A stretch of DNA of 17,140 bases. It comes from Micavibrio sp. GTDB taxonomy: Bacteria > Pseudomonadota > Alphaproteobacteria > Micavibrionales > Micavibrionaceae. The translations under genes were made by a program, and so were the position numbers. Shown here piece by piece: positions 7,774 to 16,027 of the stretch. The stretch's first letter is position 1, and each line of letters starts with the position of its first letter. The DNA is taken from NCBI GenBank assembly GCA_030824805.1, contig JAPJRC010000047.1, forward strand, positions 1 to 17,140, written 5' to 3'. The notes beneath the pieces are model-generated. The model did no database searches. It was given only the letters and a program-made list of their open reading frames with translations, and was not told the DNA's origin.

Positions 7774-8733
7774 CTAGTTGTTCAGGGTTGTTGTTTCTTT
7801 TCCATGCCAGTAGGAAAAGAAGCCGGGTTTTTCGCTGCTCGCAAGCGCGTCCTGTTCAATGGTATCAGGCGCTTTAGAAGCGACAGGGGACGCTTTGGCT
7901 GTTTTCGAGCCTTTTGCAGTTTTGACCTTCTTTTCCTGCAATTCAGCGATAGGAACGGGGCGAGATTGCTTTCCTTTGTCTTTCGGGAAGGCATCGTTAA
8001 AGATGCAGGTCGCAGCATTGCCATCACGCAAGGTAAATTGCTGTCCTACGGAATTTACAATCATGTAGGATCCTTCCGTATTATAATTGACAATGCTTTC
8101 ATTCCCTTCTTCATCAACAGAGAAAATCGCAGGGGTCATTCCCGGCTTTTTAAATTCGAAGTAAGTGAAGGTGCCATCATCATAAACGCGCTTTGGTCGC
8201 AAGCTGTTCGAGCCGGCATAGGAATAATCAAAATTCCAGTTTGACGCATCAGCGCCCTGCAAAGGATCATACCGTCCGGCCGCTTTGCTGCCGAAATTTG
8301 CCAATTCCAAGGTTTCCTCTTTAGGATAGCGGAATTTAACCCGGAAAGTCAGATCACCGGCTTTTGGCGATGATGCCTTGGCCGCGGCCAGCTCGAAGGT
8401 GTAAATCCGCTTCGAGGTCAGCACCGTCATGTTTGTTTCGGCGTTTTGTTCGAGGGGCTTAATGTAAATCAGGTTCTTGCGGCTTCCCGGTATGACCTGC
8501 CATGCCTCGGAGTCCCCGATGGAGATTGATTCCACTTTTTCTTTCGGTGAAAACTCGATCACCATTGTAAACCCGTAATGCCCTTTCAGGTAATACACCT
8601 CATTTTCATGATAGGTGTAAGATTTGATCCTCGCATCGGCCGTTCCGGGCCTTGCCGAACGATCCGCAAGAGCAGGGGTTGAAAGCAATGGCAGGATAAA
8701 TAATCCCGCGATGATGTAGTTTTTAATATTCAT
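7774..8733 (-). CDS. VirB9 outer-membrane-complex protein with long C-terminal tail
   Basis: Secreted core-complex subunit of 319 residues. A signal peptide ends at about A23 (TPALA). The N-terminal domain carries the family pattern: YTYHENEVYYL, MVIEFSPKE, GDSEAW, IYIKPL, TNMTVLTSKRIYTFEL. The C-terminal domain (about 160-262) binds VirB7 and VirB10 in known systems and here ends near DAFPKDKGKQ. Beyond it, about 55 residues are rich in Lys, Ser and Ala (EKKVKTAKGSKTAKASP), an extension that most VirB9 proteins lack as far as I know. The ATG overlaps the virB8 stop (ATGA). Confidence 0.94.
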   Translation of the reverse strand: MNIKNYIIAGLFILPLLSTPALADRSARPGTADARIKSYTYHENEVYYLKGHYGFTMVIEFSPKEKVESISIGDSEAWQVIPGSRKNLIYIKPLEQNAETNMTVLTSKRIYTFELAAAKASSPKAGDLTFRVKFRYPKEETLELANFGSKAAGRYDPLQGADASNWNFDYSYAGSNSLRPKRVYDDGTFTYFEFKKPGMTPAIFSVDEEGNESIVNYNTEGSYMIVNSVGQQFTLRDGNAATCIFNDAFPKDKGKQSRPVPIAELQEKKVKTAKGSKTAKASPVASKAPDTIEQDALASSEKPGFFSYWHGKETTTLNN

Positions 8734-9419
8734 CTGACACTCTCCAATACTTCGGGGTTAATACGGTAGCTCGTGACCTGGAATCCGAGCGGGTTTAAAA
8801 AACGGTCCGCCATTTTCATGGGCTTTTGTGTGTACTGATAATCAATAATCGCCGTCCAATAGCTGACTCTGGTTTGGTTGTTTTCCTTCAATTCACGTTG
8901 GAACCGGATAGAGGCGGTCTTGTCGTTCAGGAAAGAAACCGATTGGATTTTTATGTCGATCGCGGTTTTACGGCCGTACACGATACTGGGATTATCCGGA
9001 TTTTTGCCGTTCCATAGCTGCTGGTATTCCTGCAAGGCCATGCCTTGGGACATAAGCGAAACAAGTTCATAATTTTCGCGCAAAATCGAGGGATTGTAGG
9101 ATTCACGCAAAGAGACATATTTCACAAGGTTTGCCTGTGTGATCGCTTCATCCTGGGTAAGATTGCCTTGGTACAGCCCTCTGGTTAGCTCAAGATATCC
9201 AGTGCTGCGGTCCACCGTGACAACGTATGGCTCGAATGTCTTGAGTGGCAGCAGCAGTAGGAGCGCCACTACAGACAAAACAGCCAGAGCCATACAGAAG
9301 AACGAGAGAATCCACGCCCTGTTTCTGGACTGAATGGCGTTGGCTATTATTTCCTGCTCCCATGTCTGGGCTGCTTTGAAGTAGGGATCCAGCTCTTGGG
9401 TATCCGTCTTTTGTAGCAT
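8730..9419 (-). CDS. VirB8 inner-membrane assembly factor
   Basis: A 229-residue bitopic protein that nucleates T4SS assembly and contacts VirB9 and VirB10. The cytoplasmic N-terminus (1-36) is followed by one membrane helix (about 37-57, rich in Leu and Val). The periplasmic NTF2-like domain contains YVSLRESYNPSILRENYELV and the C-terminal NPLGFQVTSYRINPE, both characteristic of the family. The start shares one base with the virB6 stop (TAATG). Confidence 0.95.
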   Translation of the reverse strand: MLQKTDTQELDPYFKAAQTWEQEIIANAIQSRNRAWILSFFCMALAVLSVVALLLLLPLKTFEPYVVTVDRSTGYLELTRGLYQGNLTQDEAITQANLVKYVSLRESYNPSILRENYELVSLMSQGMALQEYQQLWNGKNPDNPSIVYGRKTAIDIKIQSVSFLNDKTASIRFQRELKENNQTRVSYWTAIIDYQYTQKPMKMADRFLNPLGFQVTSYRINPEVLESVR

Positions 9420-10411
9420 TACTGAACCTCTTTTGCTTTTTGTAGGGTATTACCCAAAGATTCCCGGCCTTCCGTCGTTCTAGAGCTTCCCCCGGATCTA
9501 TTGGCGATTTTCTTCCATGACCAGGAACCCACTCTTCTAAAGGGCCCGGCAATTTTTCTGGAAGTCCATGCGCCGGTTCCCATCGTCGAAAGTGAAACGC
9601 CGCCAGTTATTGAGGCCGCCATATTCAGGATTTGTGAAAGTAGGAGCATTGACACAATGGCGGTCAGCAAGAAGGGGCCGATATAGGAAAGAAGCTCGCT
9701 TTCCGTGTCGGTGTTTTCTTCCAGAATTCTTAACGGCTGCTCGATCAGCATGAGAATGAGCGCAAGAAGTGCATATACGAAAATGGGAACAATCGCGTAG
9801 TTAAGCAGAGTCCTTAACCATCCCTCAAAAAGAGATTTCGTGTTCACAAAAATCAGCAGGAGAATGAATACAGGGCCGACCGACAACAAAATGGCAACGG
9901 CCAGTTTGGACAATACGATCAGCATTGTTGAATAGCCGGTCAGACCGATCGTGCCAAACCAAACGAGGCCGGCATAGAGATATTGCCCGAAGTCATTCCA
10001 TGCCGCGCCTTCCAGCAATTTTGATGAAACGGTCATGCCCCGATCAAAAAATTCTGAAAGCGCAAGATTTGCGGATGCTTCGTCACTGGCCTCGGTGCCG
10101 GCATTACCCGCTGCAGAGGCAATAAGCAATCCTGCTAAATCCGATGGAAGATCCGTTGCCATGTTATAGACGAACAGGAAAAAAGTATCCCATTGCGTGG
10201 CGATAACGAGCAAAATAATGATTTTTAGACAGTGCCAGATCAGATCCGAAGCGGAGAACCGCCCACTGATGATCACTTTGTACCCATAAACAGCGATGAA
10301 AACGACAAACATCAGTCGCCACAATGTTTGAATTGTCGCGGTCAGGCTTCCAAAAGAACCTTGGACGAAGCCTAGAATGATGCTGTCAACATGGCTGATT
10401 AATGATTCCAT
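9419..10411 (-). CDS. VirB6 polytopic inner-membrane channel protein
   Basis: A TrbL/VirB6-type protein of 330 residues. It has several hydrophobic helices (clear ones near 29-45, 58-75, 145-165, 170-190, 200-222 and 240-270), a polar periplasmic loop around 90-130, and a basic, Ser/Gly-rich cytoplasmic tail from about 283. In model systems VirB6 forms part of the inner-membrane path that contacts the transferring DNA. It sits three bases after the EexN-like gene and one base into virB8. Sequence conservation in this family is low, so the call rests on topology, length and its place before virB8. Confidence 0.88.
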   Translation of the reverse strand: MESLISHVDSIILGFVQGSFGSLTATIQTLWRLMFVVFIAVYGYKVIISGRFSASDLIWHCLKIIILLVIATQWDTFFLFVYNMATDLPSDLAGLLIASAAGNAGTEASDEASANLALSEFFDRGMTVSSKLLEGAAWNDFGQYLYAGLVWFGTIGLTGYSTMLIVLSKLAVAILLSVGPVFILLLIFVNTKSLFEGWLRTLLNYAIVPIFVYALLALILMLIEQPLRILEENTDTESELLSYIGPFLLTAIVSMLLLSQILNMAASITGGVSLSTMGTGAWTSRKIAGPFRRVGSWSWKKIANRSGGSSRTTEGRESLGNTLQKAKEVQ

Positions 10412-10414
10412 GAT

Positions 10415-10795
10415 CTATTGCTTACCCGGTCCCCAATCAAAAACTTTTTTGAGATCTTCTTTTCCCTTCCTCCTCCGGACTTCAAGCATGGCTTCATACT
10501 CAGTCCAGATAGGCGTAAAACGCACATTTTCGGAGGATACATTCGGGCCAAAGCCACTCTCATTTAACAAATTGGCAATGTGCGTCGCTGTCCGGTCGCA
10601 ATCCTGCAATACGGTCTTGTTTGCGCTTTCTGGATGCGCCCATATTTCCGAACAGCGTGTGATCGCAGGGTTTCCATGCTCCATGATAAAGGATGCCACT
10701 TTGTCAGGCGGATGTTTTTCCAACGGATTGGGGTCCATACAGCCAGACAGGAGCATTGAAAGCGCAAGCGCGCCAAATAACTCTCTTATTTTCAT
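10415..10795 (-). CDS. EexN-like entry-exclusion lipoprotein (putative)
   Basis: A 126-residue lipoprotein. The signal sequence ends in LLSG with the lipidated cysteine at C19. The mature part has two further cysteines (in ITRCSEI and LQDCDRTA) and a mixed-charge helical body. In pKM101-like systems a small lipoprotein in this slot, between virB5 and virB6, provides entry exclusion by blocking conjugation into cells that already carry the element. The position and cysteine pattern agree with the EexN family, but similarity is weak by eye. It could instead be a second accessory lipoprotein of the core complex. Its ATG overlaps the previous stop (ATGA). Confidence 0.6.
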   Translation of the reverse strand: MKIRELFGALALSMLLSGCMDPNPLEKHPPDKVASFIMEHGNPAITRCSEIWAHPESANKTVLQDCDRTATHIANLLNESGFGPNVSSENVRFTPIWTEYEAMLEVRRRKGKEDLKKVFDWGPGKQ

Positions 10796-10962
10796 GAGCT
10801 TTTTTCTTTCTGGTTATCCAGTGCCGCAACATTAAGAGGAATGTGCGCGCAAGGGTTTTGGGACAGGCTGGCGGAAGGGCCGCAAGGCGATTTAAGGTCG
10901 CGGTGTCCGCCCGCGCATCCCGATAAAGCCAAAACAGATATAAAAACGATGATAAGACGCAT
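10792..10962 (-). CDS. Small VirB7/TrbK-like lipoprotein
   Basis: A 56-residue lipoprotein gene starting three bases after the virB5 stop. The signal peptide MRLIIVFISVLALSG has its lipobox at LSGC with C16 as the lipidated residue. The short mature part contains SPCG and NPCAH, giving two further cysteines, and then PLN. VirB7 proteins are tiny outer-membrane lipoproteins that stabilise VirB9, and this is the only candidate of that size in the operon. The order virB5, lipoprotein, EexN-like, virB6 fits P-type systems. The assignment rests on size, lipobox and position; TrbK-like is an alternative name. Confidence 0.72.
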   Translation of the reverse strand: MRLIIVFISVLALSGCAGGHRDLKSPCGPSASLSQNPCAHIPLNVAALDNQKEKSS

Positions 10963-10965
10963 GGA

Positions 10966-11712
10966 TCACTCCTCTGGTTTGAATGCATCTGCCGCTTTTG
11001 TTGCATCGTATTTATGTGCAGCAGTGGCGCGGCGATAGGTTGTTAAAGTTTCGTTGTCCGTGGCGGCGTTTTGCTGGATTTGCAAAGCCTGGAGCCGGAT
11101 AAGTTCATTCAGGATCATGCCGTTTTCGGCCGTTATACGGGCTTGAAGATCGACGGAGGCTTTCAGATCTGTCGTGTTGTTCAGCTCTTCCAGCAGGTCT
11201 TCATAGGTTTCGATCCGCGTTGAGATATTATTGTAAGCCGCTTCGGATGCTGCCATGGCCGCGTAGGTCGTATTATTCCTGCGATCGACGGCCTGCGCGA
11301 TAGGGCCGGTTGGGTCACTTGGCAGAAATTCAGAGCCGGGCAGGGGTCTGAATGTGTCGGTTAGATTGCCATAGATACTTTGCGTACCAAGGCCCGCGCT
11401 TCCCAATCCCTGCGCGTTCATCATGTTCATCGTTTGCTGCCATGTGTTTGGCAGATAGCGGCGCAATTCCGATTCAAGGGATGAATTTTTCAAAGATCCC
11501 ATGTTGCGCGGCCCGGTGATAGCATCGGCCTGTCTTACCGCCTGATCGAGCTGTTCCAGCTGCTTTGCATAGTCCTTCGTCATAGAATCCAGCTGCGTGA
11601 CCATCTGGCCGAAGGCAGAGGCGTCATAGACCGGAATACCCTGCGCGTGGGCTGCGGGGGATACATATATAAATAGTGAAATTACTAAGTAGGAAATGGC
11701 GATATGCTTCAT
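10966..11712 (-). CDS. VirB5 minor pilin / TrbJ-type protein
   Basis: A secreted 248-residue protein with a signal peptide ending at AHA (cleavage after about A23). The mature protein is largely helical, with the family's early segment FGQMVTQLDSMTKDYAKQLEQL and a later helical hairpin (about 140-215, rich in Glu, Asn and Ala). VirB5 sits at the pilus tip and helps contact the recipient cell. The start overlaps the virB4 stop (ATGA), so it is coupled to virB4. Confidence 0.92.
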   Translation of the reverse strand: MKHIAISYLVISLFIYVSPAAHAQGIPVYDASAFGQMVTQLDSMTKDYAKQLEQLDQAVRQADAITGPRNMGSLKNSSLESELRRYLPNTWQQTMNMMNAQGLGSAGLGTQSIYGNLTDTFRPLPGSEFLPSDPTGPIAQAVDRRNNTTYAAMAASEAAYNNISTRIETYEDLLEELNNTTDLKASVDLQARITAENGMILNELIRLQALQIQQNAATDNETLTTYRRATAAHKYDATKAADAFKPEE

Positions 11713-14117
11713 AGTCTGTTCCTTCCTTCGATAAACCGGGGTAGCCAGTATTCTGGTTCGACCCCGTAATCTCCTATTAAGTCGTGCATGAATTGAACCG
11801 TTTGTGTGCGGCCGGACAAAACGGCAATAAAATCATCCATCCCTGTCAGATCCAGCTTGGCGATCACGGAGTCAGTCCCATGTTTCAGAAGGAAACAGCG
11901 GGATTCCGGCGTAAGCTTGCGGATAATTTTCAGCTCGTGCTTTGAAACGCCAAAACCCTTGCAATAATCGTTTTCATCCGCCCGCGGATTGGGAAGAAAG
12001 ATTTGGGTTGGCGACTGTTCGATAATCGCGTCCCCGACACTGCTACGCAGGGCATCCCTGACCGCTTGTGTGGCAAAGCCAATAATCCCGTTCTGCTTAC
12101 GGATGGTTTTCATCCAGTCCTTGATGCGGGCGGCAAAAGCCGGATCATCGAGCAGCTTCCATCCTTCATCGAGCATGATAATGACTTTTTGCCCGTCCAG
12201 AATTTCCTGAACGCGGTGAAAAACATACATCAGCCAAGGCGTCCGGCTGATGGGATCATCGAGGATTGAGGTCAGGTCAAACCCAATAATCCGGTTATCG
12301 AGGGCGAGGGTGTCTTGCTCGTTATCAAACAGCCATGCCCGCTCGCCGGCACTGTGCCATTTTGCCATTCTTGCCGCCAACGATGCGCCATGACTGATTT
12401 CGTGGCCGGATAAGAGTTCTGCGAAAATCCGAAGGCGGCGATGCTCGATAGGTTCTTCAAAATTCGCATTCACCGCGTCGGCAATGATTTCCAAATCCTG
12501 CGGCGAAACAGGGGTGTTGTTATCAATCGTCACGAGGAGCCGGATCCATTCCCGCACAAAGGCTCTGTTTTCCGGTGTATCGGGCAATTGCAGGGGATTC
12601 AGGCCTGTCGGTATCCCCTGGCGGACCGTTGTGTAGTTCCCGCCGATCGCGCGCAGATAGATTTCTGCGCCATGATCCTTATCGAAATAGACGGTTCGGG
12701 GGTTCAATCTCTGCGCTTGTGCGTTCAGAAAGGTCAAAAGGACGGTTTTTCCGTAGCCGGTAGGACCGATTACAGTGAAGTTGCCTACATCGCGCTCATG
12801 AAAGTTGAACCAGTAGGGCGTGCCGGAGGTTGTTTCGAGGCGTGTGATGGCCTGTCCCCAATGGTTTCCGGTGGCGCGGCCTGCAGGGAAATTATGGAGG
12901 CTCGCAAATCCGGCAAAATTGGCGTTCGAGATCAACGACCGGCGCGCCGTAAAGCTGAAATTTCCCGGCAGCTGCGCCCAAAAAGCGGGTTCCAGATTTA
13001 TATCTTCGCGGGCGGTGACGATCCCAAGATTGACGAAAGCACTGACGCAATCGCTCACGACGGAATCCAGCTCTGCAGAATTTTTCCCGATGGCTGTGAT
13101 TGTCAGGTGATGCTCGCCAAAGGTCGAGCGGCCGGAAGCCAGATCGTCAATTGCGTTGTCCAGATCCTCTTCCAGTGAGGTAGCACCTTGCTCGCCTGCG
13201 ATCATTTTCCTTTTCGTATCGCGCATGGAATTGAGGGAGGCCTGCCGATCGACAAAGCCGAAAGATTGCGTCAGGATGAACTCATGGGGTAGGCGTAGCA
13301 GGCTATCCAGCATTCCCGGGCCGGTTCCATCGGCATATTCCTTCAAGGATAATACGGCGCCGAGTTTGACGTCGCCAGGCGCGCTCCCGCGTACCTCGAA
13401 GGCTTCTTTACCGAATGAGATACGCTTGCAGGGTAAATAATCGGCAATCGACATACGCGGCAGGCGAATATCGGTTTTTTCGAGATTGACCAGATAGGAC
13501 AGGAAGGAAAGATTTTCTCCCAAAATGCCCTTGTCAGTCTTTTTGGCACCAAGAACCCTTGGTTTGTAGGGAGCCAAAGTCGTGAGGATGTGCGCAGCTG
13601 CTTCATTCAGGGCCTTGATATCCTCAATTTCCTGATTTTCCTGTATCTTGCGATCAATGCGAGTAAAGAGCGTGCGGCTGAGATCGGCCATTAGCCCGAA
13701 AGTACCTTGCGCCGGCCTGCGAACAACCGTGATGTATTGCTCGTTAACAAACATTCGCTTGCTGGCGAGCCGTTCCTGATAGGTATTGTCAAGCGCGCGG
13801 CAGAAATCGTTTTCAAAAAACCCTTCTTGTTCGCTGTTTTCCTCACGGCGGATAATGTGATGATAGAGCGCAAAGCGGCTGTTCGATAATCCCCGCAAAA
13901 GGGTAGCGCGGACGGTCTTTCTTTGGTTTATATCGATTTCATCGGCGGTTTCGAAGGGAACGCCTTCAATTTTGATGATTTTAAGAAGATAGCCTTCTTT
14001 GGTTTTGATGATTTCTTCGTCCACAAGCCGCGTGTAGGGGATAAACCGACCTACGGAATCCTCCACTTTGGCTTGCCTGCCATAGATCGTATCGTCTTTT
14101 TTCGCTGCAGCGAACAT
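11709..14117 (-). CDS. VirB4 T4SS ATPase
   Basis: The largest ATPase of the system, 802 residues, driving pilus biogenesis and substrate transfer at the inner membrane. The N-terminal CagE/VirB4 domain is about 1-400. Walker A is GPTGYGKT at 451-458. Walker B is VIIMLDEG, with D650 and E651. FATQAVRDAL follows the Walker B region, as is usual. The length is typical. The start is nine bases after the virB3 stop, with AGGAACGG as ribosome binding site. No frameshift or missing motif is visible. Confidence 0.97.
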   Translation of the reverse strand: MFAAAKKDDTIYGRQAKVEDSVGRFIPYTRLVDEEIIKTKEGYLLKIIKIEGVPFETADEIDINQRKTVRATLLRGLSNSRFALYHHIIRREENSEQEGFFENDFCRALDNTYQERLASKRMFVNEQYITVVRRPAQGTFGLMADLSRTLFTRIDRKIQENQEIEDIKALNEAAAHILTTLAPYKPRVLGAKKTDKGILGENLSFLSYLVNLEKTDIRLPRMSIADYLPCKRISFGKEAFEVRGSAPGDVKLGAVLSLKEYADGTGPGMLDSLLRLPHEFILTQSFGFVDRQASLNSMRDTKRKMIAGEQGATSLEEDLDNAIDDLASGRSTFGEHHLTITAIGKNSAELDSVVSDCVSAFVNLGIVTAREDINLEPAFWAQLPGNFSFTARRSLISNANFAGFASLHNFPAGRATGNHWGQAITRLETTSGTPYWFNFHERDVGNFTVIGPTGYGKTVLLTFLNAQAQRLNPRTVYFDKDHGAEIYLRAIGGNYTTVRQGIPTGLNPLQLPDTPENRAFVREWIRLLVTIDNNTPVSPQDLEIIADAVNANFEEPIEHRRLRIFAELLSGHEISHGASLAARMAKWHSAGERAWLFDNEQDTLALDNRIIGFDLTSILDDPISRTPWLMYVFHRVQEILDGQKVIIMLDEGWKLLDDPAFAARIKDWMKTIRKQNGIIGFATQAVRDALRSSVGDAIIEQSPTQIFLPNPRADENDYCKGFGVSKHELKIIRKLTPESRCFLLKHGTDSVIAKLDLTGMDDFIAVLSGRTQTVQFMHDLIGDYGVEPEYWLPRFIEGRNRL

Positions 14118-14126
14118 AATCCGTTC

Positions 14127-14432
14127 CTATGGTTTGTAACTATTACTTTTCCAAAAACTCTTGTTTCTTGTGGGCGCACATTTATTCAGTTTTGTGAGCC
14201 AGATCCGCATCCAGTGTGGGTCTTTTTCCGTTGCGATATAACCGATCGCGTGGATCGGAAGAGTGACACAGGCAAAGAAAATGATCTTTCCTGATAACGA
14301 CATGAACAAAATCATGCCTATGCCAAAGACAATAAAATTGATCCCAAAGAATTCCATCGGCACGCCCATCGTCAAAGGGGGCCTGGTCATACCGATGAAA
14401 AGGGGATCTATTTCGATCCGCTCTTCCGCCAT
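14127..14432 (-). CDS. VirB3 inner-membrane protein
   Basis: A small T4SS subunit of 101 residues from the ATG at 14432, four bases after the virB2 stop. The frame is open to an upstream ATG at 14480, but that would overlap virB2 by 44 bases, and the later start gives the usual VirB3 beginning (MAEERIEIDPLFIGMTRPPL). A paired hydrophobic region (about 28-63) follows the conserved TRPP segment, and a DPHWMRIW-type segment lies near residue 72. VirB3 works with VirB4 and is often fused to it; here the two are separate genes nine bases apart. Confidence 0.88.
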   Translation of the reverse strand: MAEERIEIDPLFIGMTRPPLTMGVPMEFFGINFIVFGIGMILFMSLSGKIIFFACVTLPIHAIGYIATEKDPHWMRIWLTKLNKCAPTRNKSFWKSNSYKP

Positions 14433-14436
14433 TTCG

Positions 14437-14751
14437 TTATAGGGTGCCTGAAACGCTATCCACGATGGCAGGCGCGCCAAAGATAAGGATAATGCCGATT
14501 GCGACGGAACCCGCTACCTGCCAGGACATACGGCCGGTCATGAACGCAATCCCGCAGAGGGCCACGGCGATAATGCCAATAAGCCTAGCCCATGTGGTGG
14601 TTAGAAGGTTCTGCAAAGCTGTTAAAAAGTTTGTTCCTGAATCGAAAAGCGCAGTTTGAGCGTGGGAGGTTTCAGGATACAGCACGATCAGCGTAAAAAT
14701 TCCTGCTAAAAGTCCGTTTAACATTAAATTTTCTAACTTATGGGTTATCAT
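14437..14751 (-). CDS. VirB2 major pilin
   Basis: Pilin precursor of 104 residues. A long signal peptide ends at SHA (cleavage after about A31). The mature part of about 73 residues contains two membrane helices, about 56-74 and 79-97, joined by a short Arg-containing loop (GRMSWQ), the standard VirB2/TrbC layout. AGGAG lies about seven bases before the ATG. It is the first gene of the tightly packed operon and is separated from virB1 by 141 bases, so it may have its own promoter. Confidence 0.9.
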   Translation of the reverse strand: MITHKLENLMLNGLLAGIFTLIVLYPETSHAQTALFDSGTNFLTALQNLLTTTWARLIGIIAVALCGIAFMTGRMSWQVAGSVAIGIILIFGAPAIVDSVSGTL

Positions 14752-14892
14752 TTCTTATCTCCTAAATCCCGTCGTTTCTGATTGTTAATCATAGGTTGCA
14801 TATCTGATAATGGTTCGCAAGAGGACTCGCGCAAATATTTTTCTAATATTTCAAGCTACGCTCCCTTCAATTTATTGTATCGCTGTTCAATC
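14752..14892 (-). promoter_or_regulatory. Gap between virB1 and virB2 with inverted repeats
   Basis: The only sizeable gap inside the virB cluster, 141 bases. It holds a perfect inverted repeat, AAATATT at 14833-14839 and AATATTT at 14845-14851, with a 5-base spacer, and a shorter one, GATT-GTT-AATC, at 14780-14790. The virB2 ribosome binding site AGGAG lies at its virB2 end. I see no convincing -35/-10 pair and no terminator with a T-run. A promoter or operator for the virB2-virD4 operon is plausible here. Confidence 0.35.
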
Positions 14893-15453
14893 TTACTCAA
14901 AGTTTTTTCCCATATACCTTTCGATCTTTTGGATATATTCCACGGTTTCTCTGTAGGGAGGAACACCATTGTATTTCTTAACGGCGCCTTCGCCTGCGTT
15001 GTACGCCGCGAGAACCAGCTTCACATCACCATCGTATTTTTCTATGAGATCGCTCAAAAGATGGACGCCACCTTTAATGTTTTCTTCGGCATCAAAACTA
15101 TCAGAAACCCCATAATTTACGGCAGTTTCTGGCATTAATTGCATTAAACCTTGCGCGCCTTTAGGGGATACGGCATCCGGCACATAGGAAGATTCCGTCT
15201 GTATGACAGCATGAACAAGATCAGCATTTACGCCATATTGCGTGGAATATTTCGATACCAAATCTTTGTAGTTCTTGGGGAAGGAGGTCTTGGCAAACCT
15301 GAAATGGCGATGCTGGCTTAAGTAGTCTGTCGCTTCAAATTTCGTGACGATTCCATCATCAGAAAACTCCATGACCGTTGCTTTTGCATTTGTTGGAAGT
15401 GCAAGCAAAGACAGTGCGGCGGATAGAAGCACAAAATTTAGATGTATTGACAT
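14893..15453 (-). CDS. VirB1-like lytic transglycosylase
   Basis: A secreted peptidoglycan lytic transglycosylase of 186 residues with a signal peptide ending near A23-A25. It cuts glycan strands so that the channel can cross the cell wall. The SLT domain is about 60-180. The catalytic glutamate is E87 in IQTESSY, followed by PKGAQGLMQLMP (97-108), ENIKGGVHLL (124-133) and AAYNAGEGAV (149-158), all motifs intact. The 37 residues between the signal and the domain have no obvious motif. It heads the minus-strand cluster, divergent from the KikA/TrbM-like gene. Confidence 0.95.
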   Translation of the reverse strand: MSIHLNFVLLSAALSLLALPTNAKATVMEFSDDGIVTKFEATDYLSQHRHFRFAKTSFPKNYKDLVSKYSTQYGVNADLVHAVIQTESSYVPDAVSPKGAQGLMQLMPETAVNYGVSDSFDAEENIKGGVHLLSDLIEKYDGDVKLVLAAYNAGEGAVKKYNGVPPYRETVEYIQKIERYMGKNFE

Positions 15454-15541
15454 TTCGAGTCATAGTTGCAAAAGCTAGAGGGGATTTGCAAGAAGAAACT
15501 TACAAATACTATTTTATAGCTTAAAATATGAAAGGTTTGTA
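15454..15541 (+). promoter_or_regulatory. Divergent control region between virB1 and the KikA/TrbM-like gene
   Basis: An 88-base A+T-rich spacer. It carries a perfect inverted repeat, TATTTTA at 15511-15517 and TAAAATA at 15523-15529, with a 5-base spacer, lying over a possible -10 of the plus-strand gene (TTGCAA 15487-15492, 18 bases, TATTTT). GAAAGG at 15531-15536 is the ribosome binding site of the plus-strand gene. The size and spacing of the repeat resemble the one upstream of virB2. It may be an operator that controls both directions. Confidence 0.4.
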
Positions 15542-16006
15542 ATGTCTATCTATTTGAGAATTTTATTGATTTCGGCGGTGGTGGTCTGTGGATTTCCTGA
15601 GAAGTCAAAAGCAGCATCAGAAGCAGAGTGCGCGATATGGCTCTGCCTGCCCGGAGGATTCCCTACGGGATGTTCAGCTGCATACAGCGCTTTCAAAAGC
15701 AGGATAAAAAAGGGACGGCCGCCACTTCCAGATCTATCGTCTTGTACGACCGACCCTGATGGAAAGAGTTCTAATGGTAGATACGAAACGGGCTATGAGT
15801 ATTTCGAGCCTTGTAAAGAGGGATATACCCTGCGTCAGACCAACTACGGAATCGGGTCGAGCGGGGTGTGCGAACGAAAGGCTTGCGGCGGTTTTTGGAG
15901 AGAAAATTGTCAAGTTCAGGATCGTTATGAAGCGATTAGGCGCGCAAAACCTTCCTATGTGAAGATATGGGTTGATGGCCAGTATTTAGGTCAGTTTTTC
16001 TATTAA
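15542..16006 (+). CDS. Secreted Cys-rich KikA/TrbM-like conjugal transfer protein
   Basis: A 154-residue exported protein with a signal peptide ending at KSKA (about residue 24). The mature start, ECAIWLCLPGGFPTGCSAAYSAFKSRI, has the cysteine and LC spacing of the KikA/MpfK/TrbM family, followed by PPLPDLSSC. Eight or so cysteines in the mature part suggest disulfides in the periplasm. Members of this family accompany T4SS genes on broad-host-range plasmids; their exact role is unclear. It is divergent from virB1 and converges on the cyclodipeptide-synthase-like gene with a 21-base gap. The C-terminal 40 residues (ending WVDGQYLGQFFY) have no motif I recognise. Confidence 0.68.
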   Translation: MSIYLRILLISAVVVCGFPEKSKAASEAECAIWLCLPGGFPTGCSAAYSAFKSRIKKGRPPLPDLSSCTTDPDGKSSNGRYETGYEYFEPCKEGYTLRQTNYGIGSSGVCERKACGGFWRENCQVQDRYEAIRRAKPSYVKIWVDGQYLGQFFY

Positions 16007-16027
16007 AGAGTGTTTGATTAAGAGCAA

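Noticed and set aside
7528..8244. Plus-strand open frame of 238 codons across virB9 and virB10
   Set aside because: It crosses two well-supported minus-strand genes and shows no domain, so it is a shadow.
12441..13178. Plus-strand open frame of 245 codons inside virB4
   Set aside because: Antisense to a fully conserved virB4 region that includes Walker A, and no family features are present.
14433..14480. Longer virB3 start at 14480
   Set aside because: It would overlap virB2 by 44 bases, and the extra residues do not look like VirB3, while the ATG at 14432 gives a typical N-terminus.
14816..14831. Hairpin CGCAAG-AGGA-CTCGCG between virB1 and virB2 as a terminator
   Set aside because: The stem has a mismatch on one strand and a G-U pair on the other, and no T-run follows in the virB1 direction.
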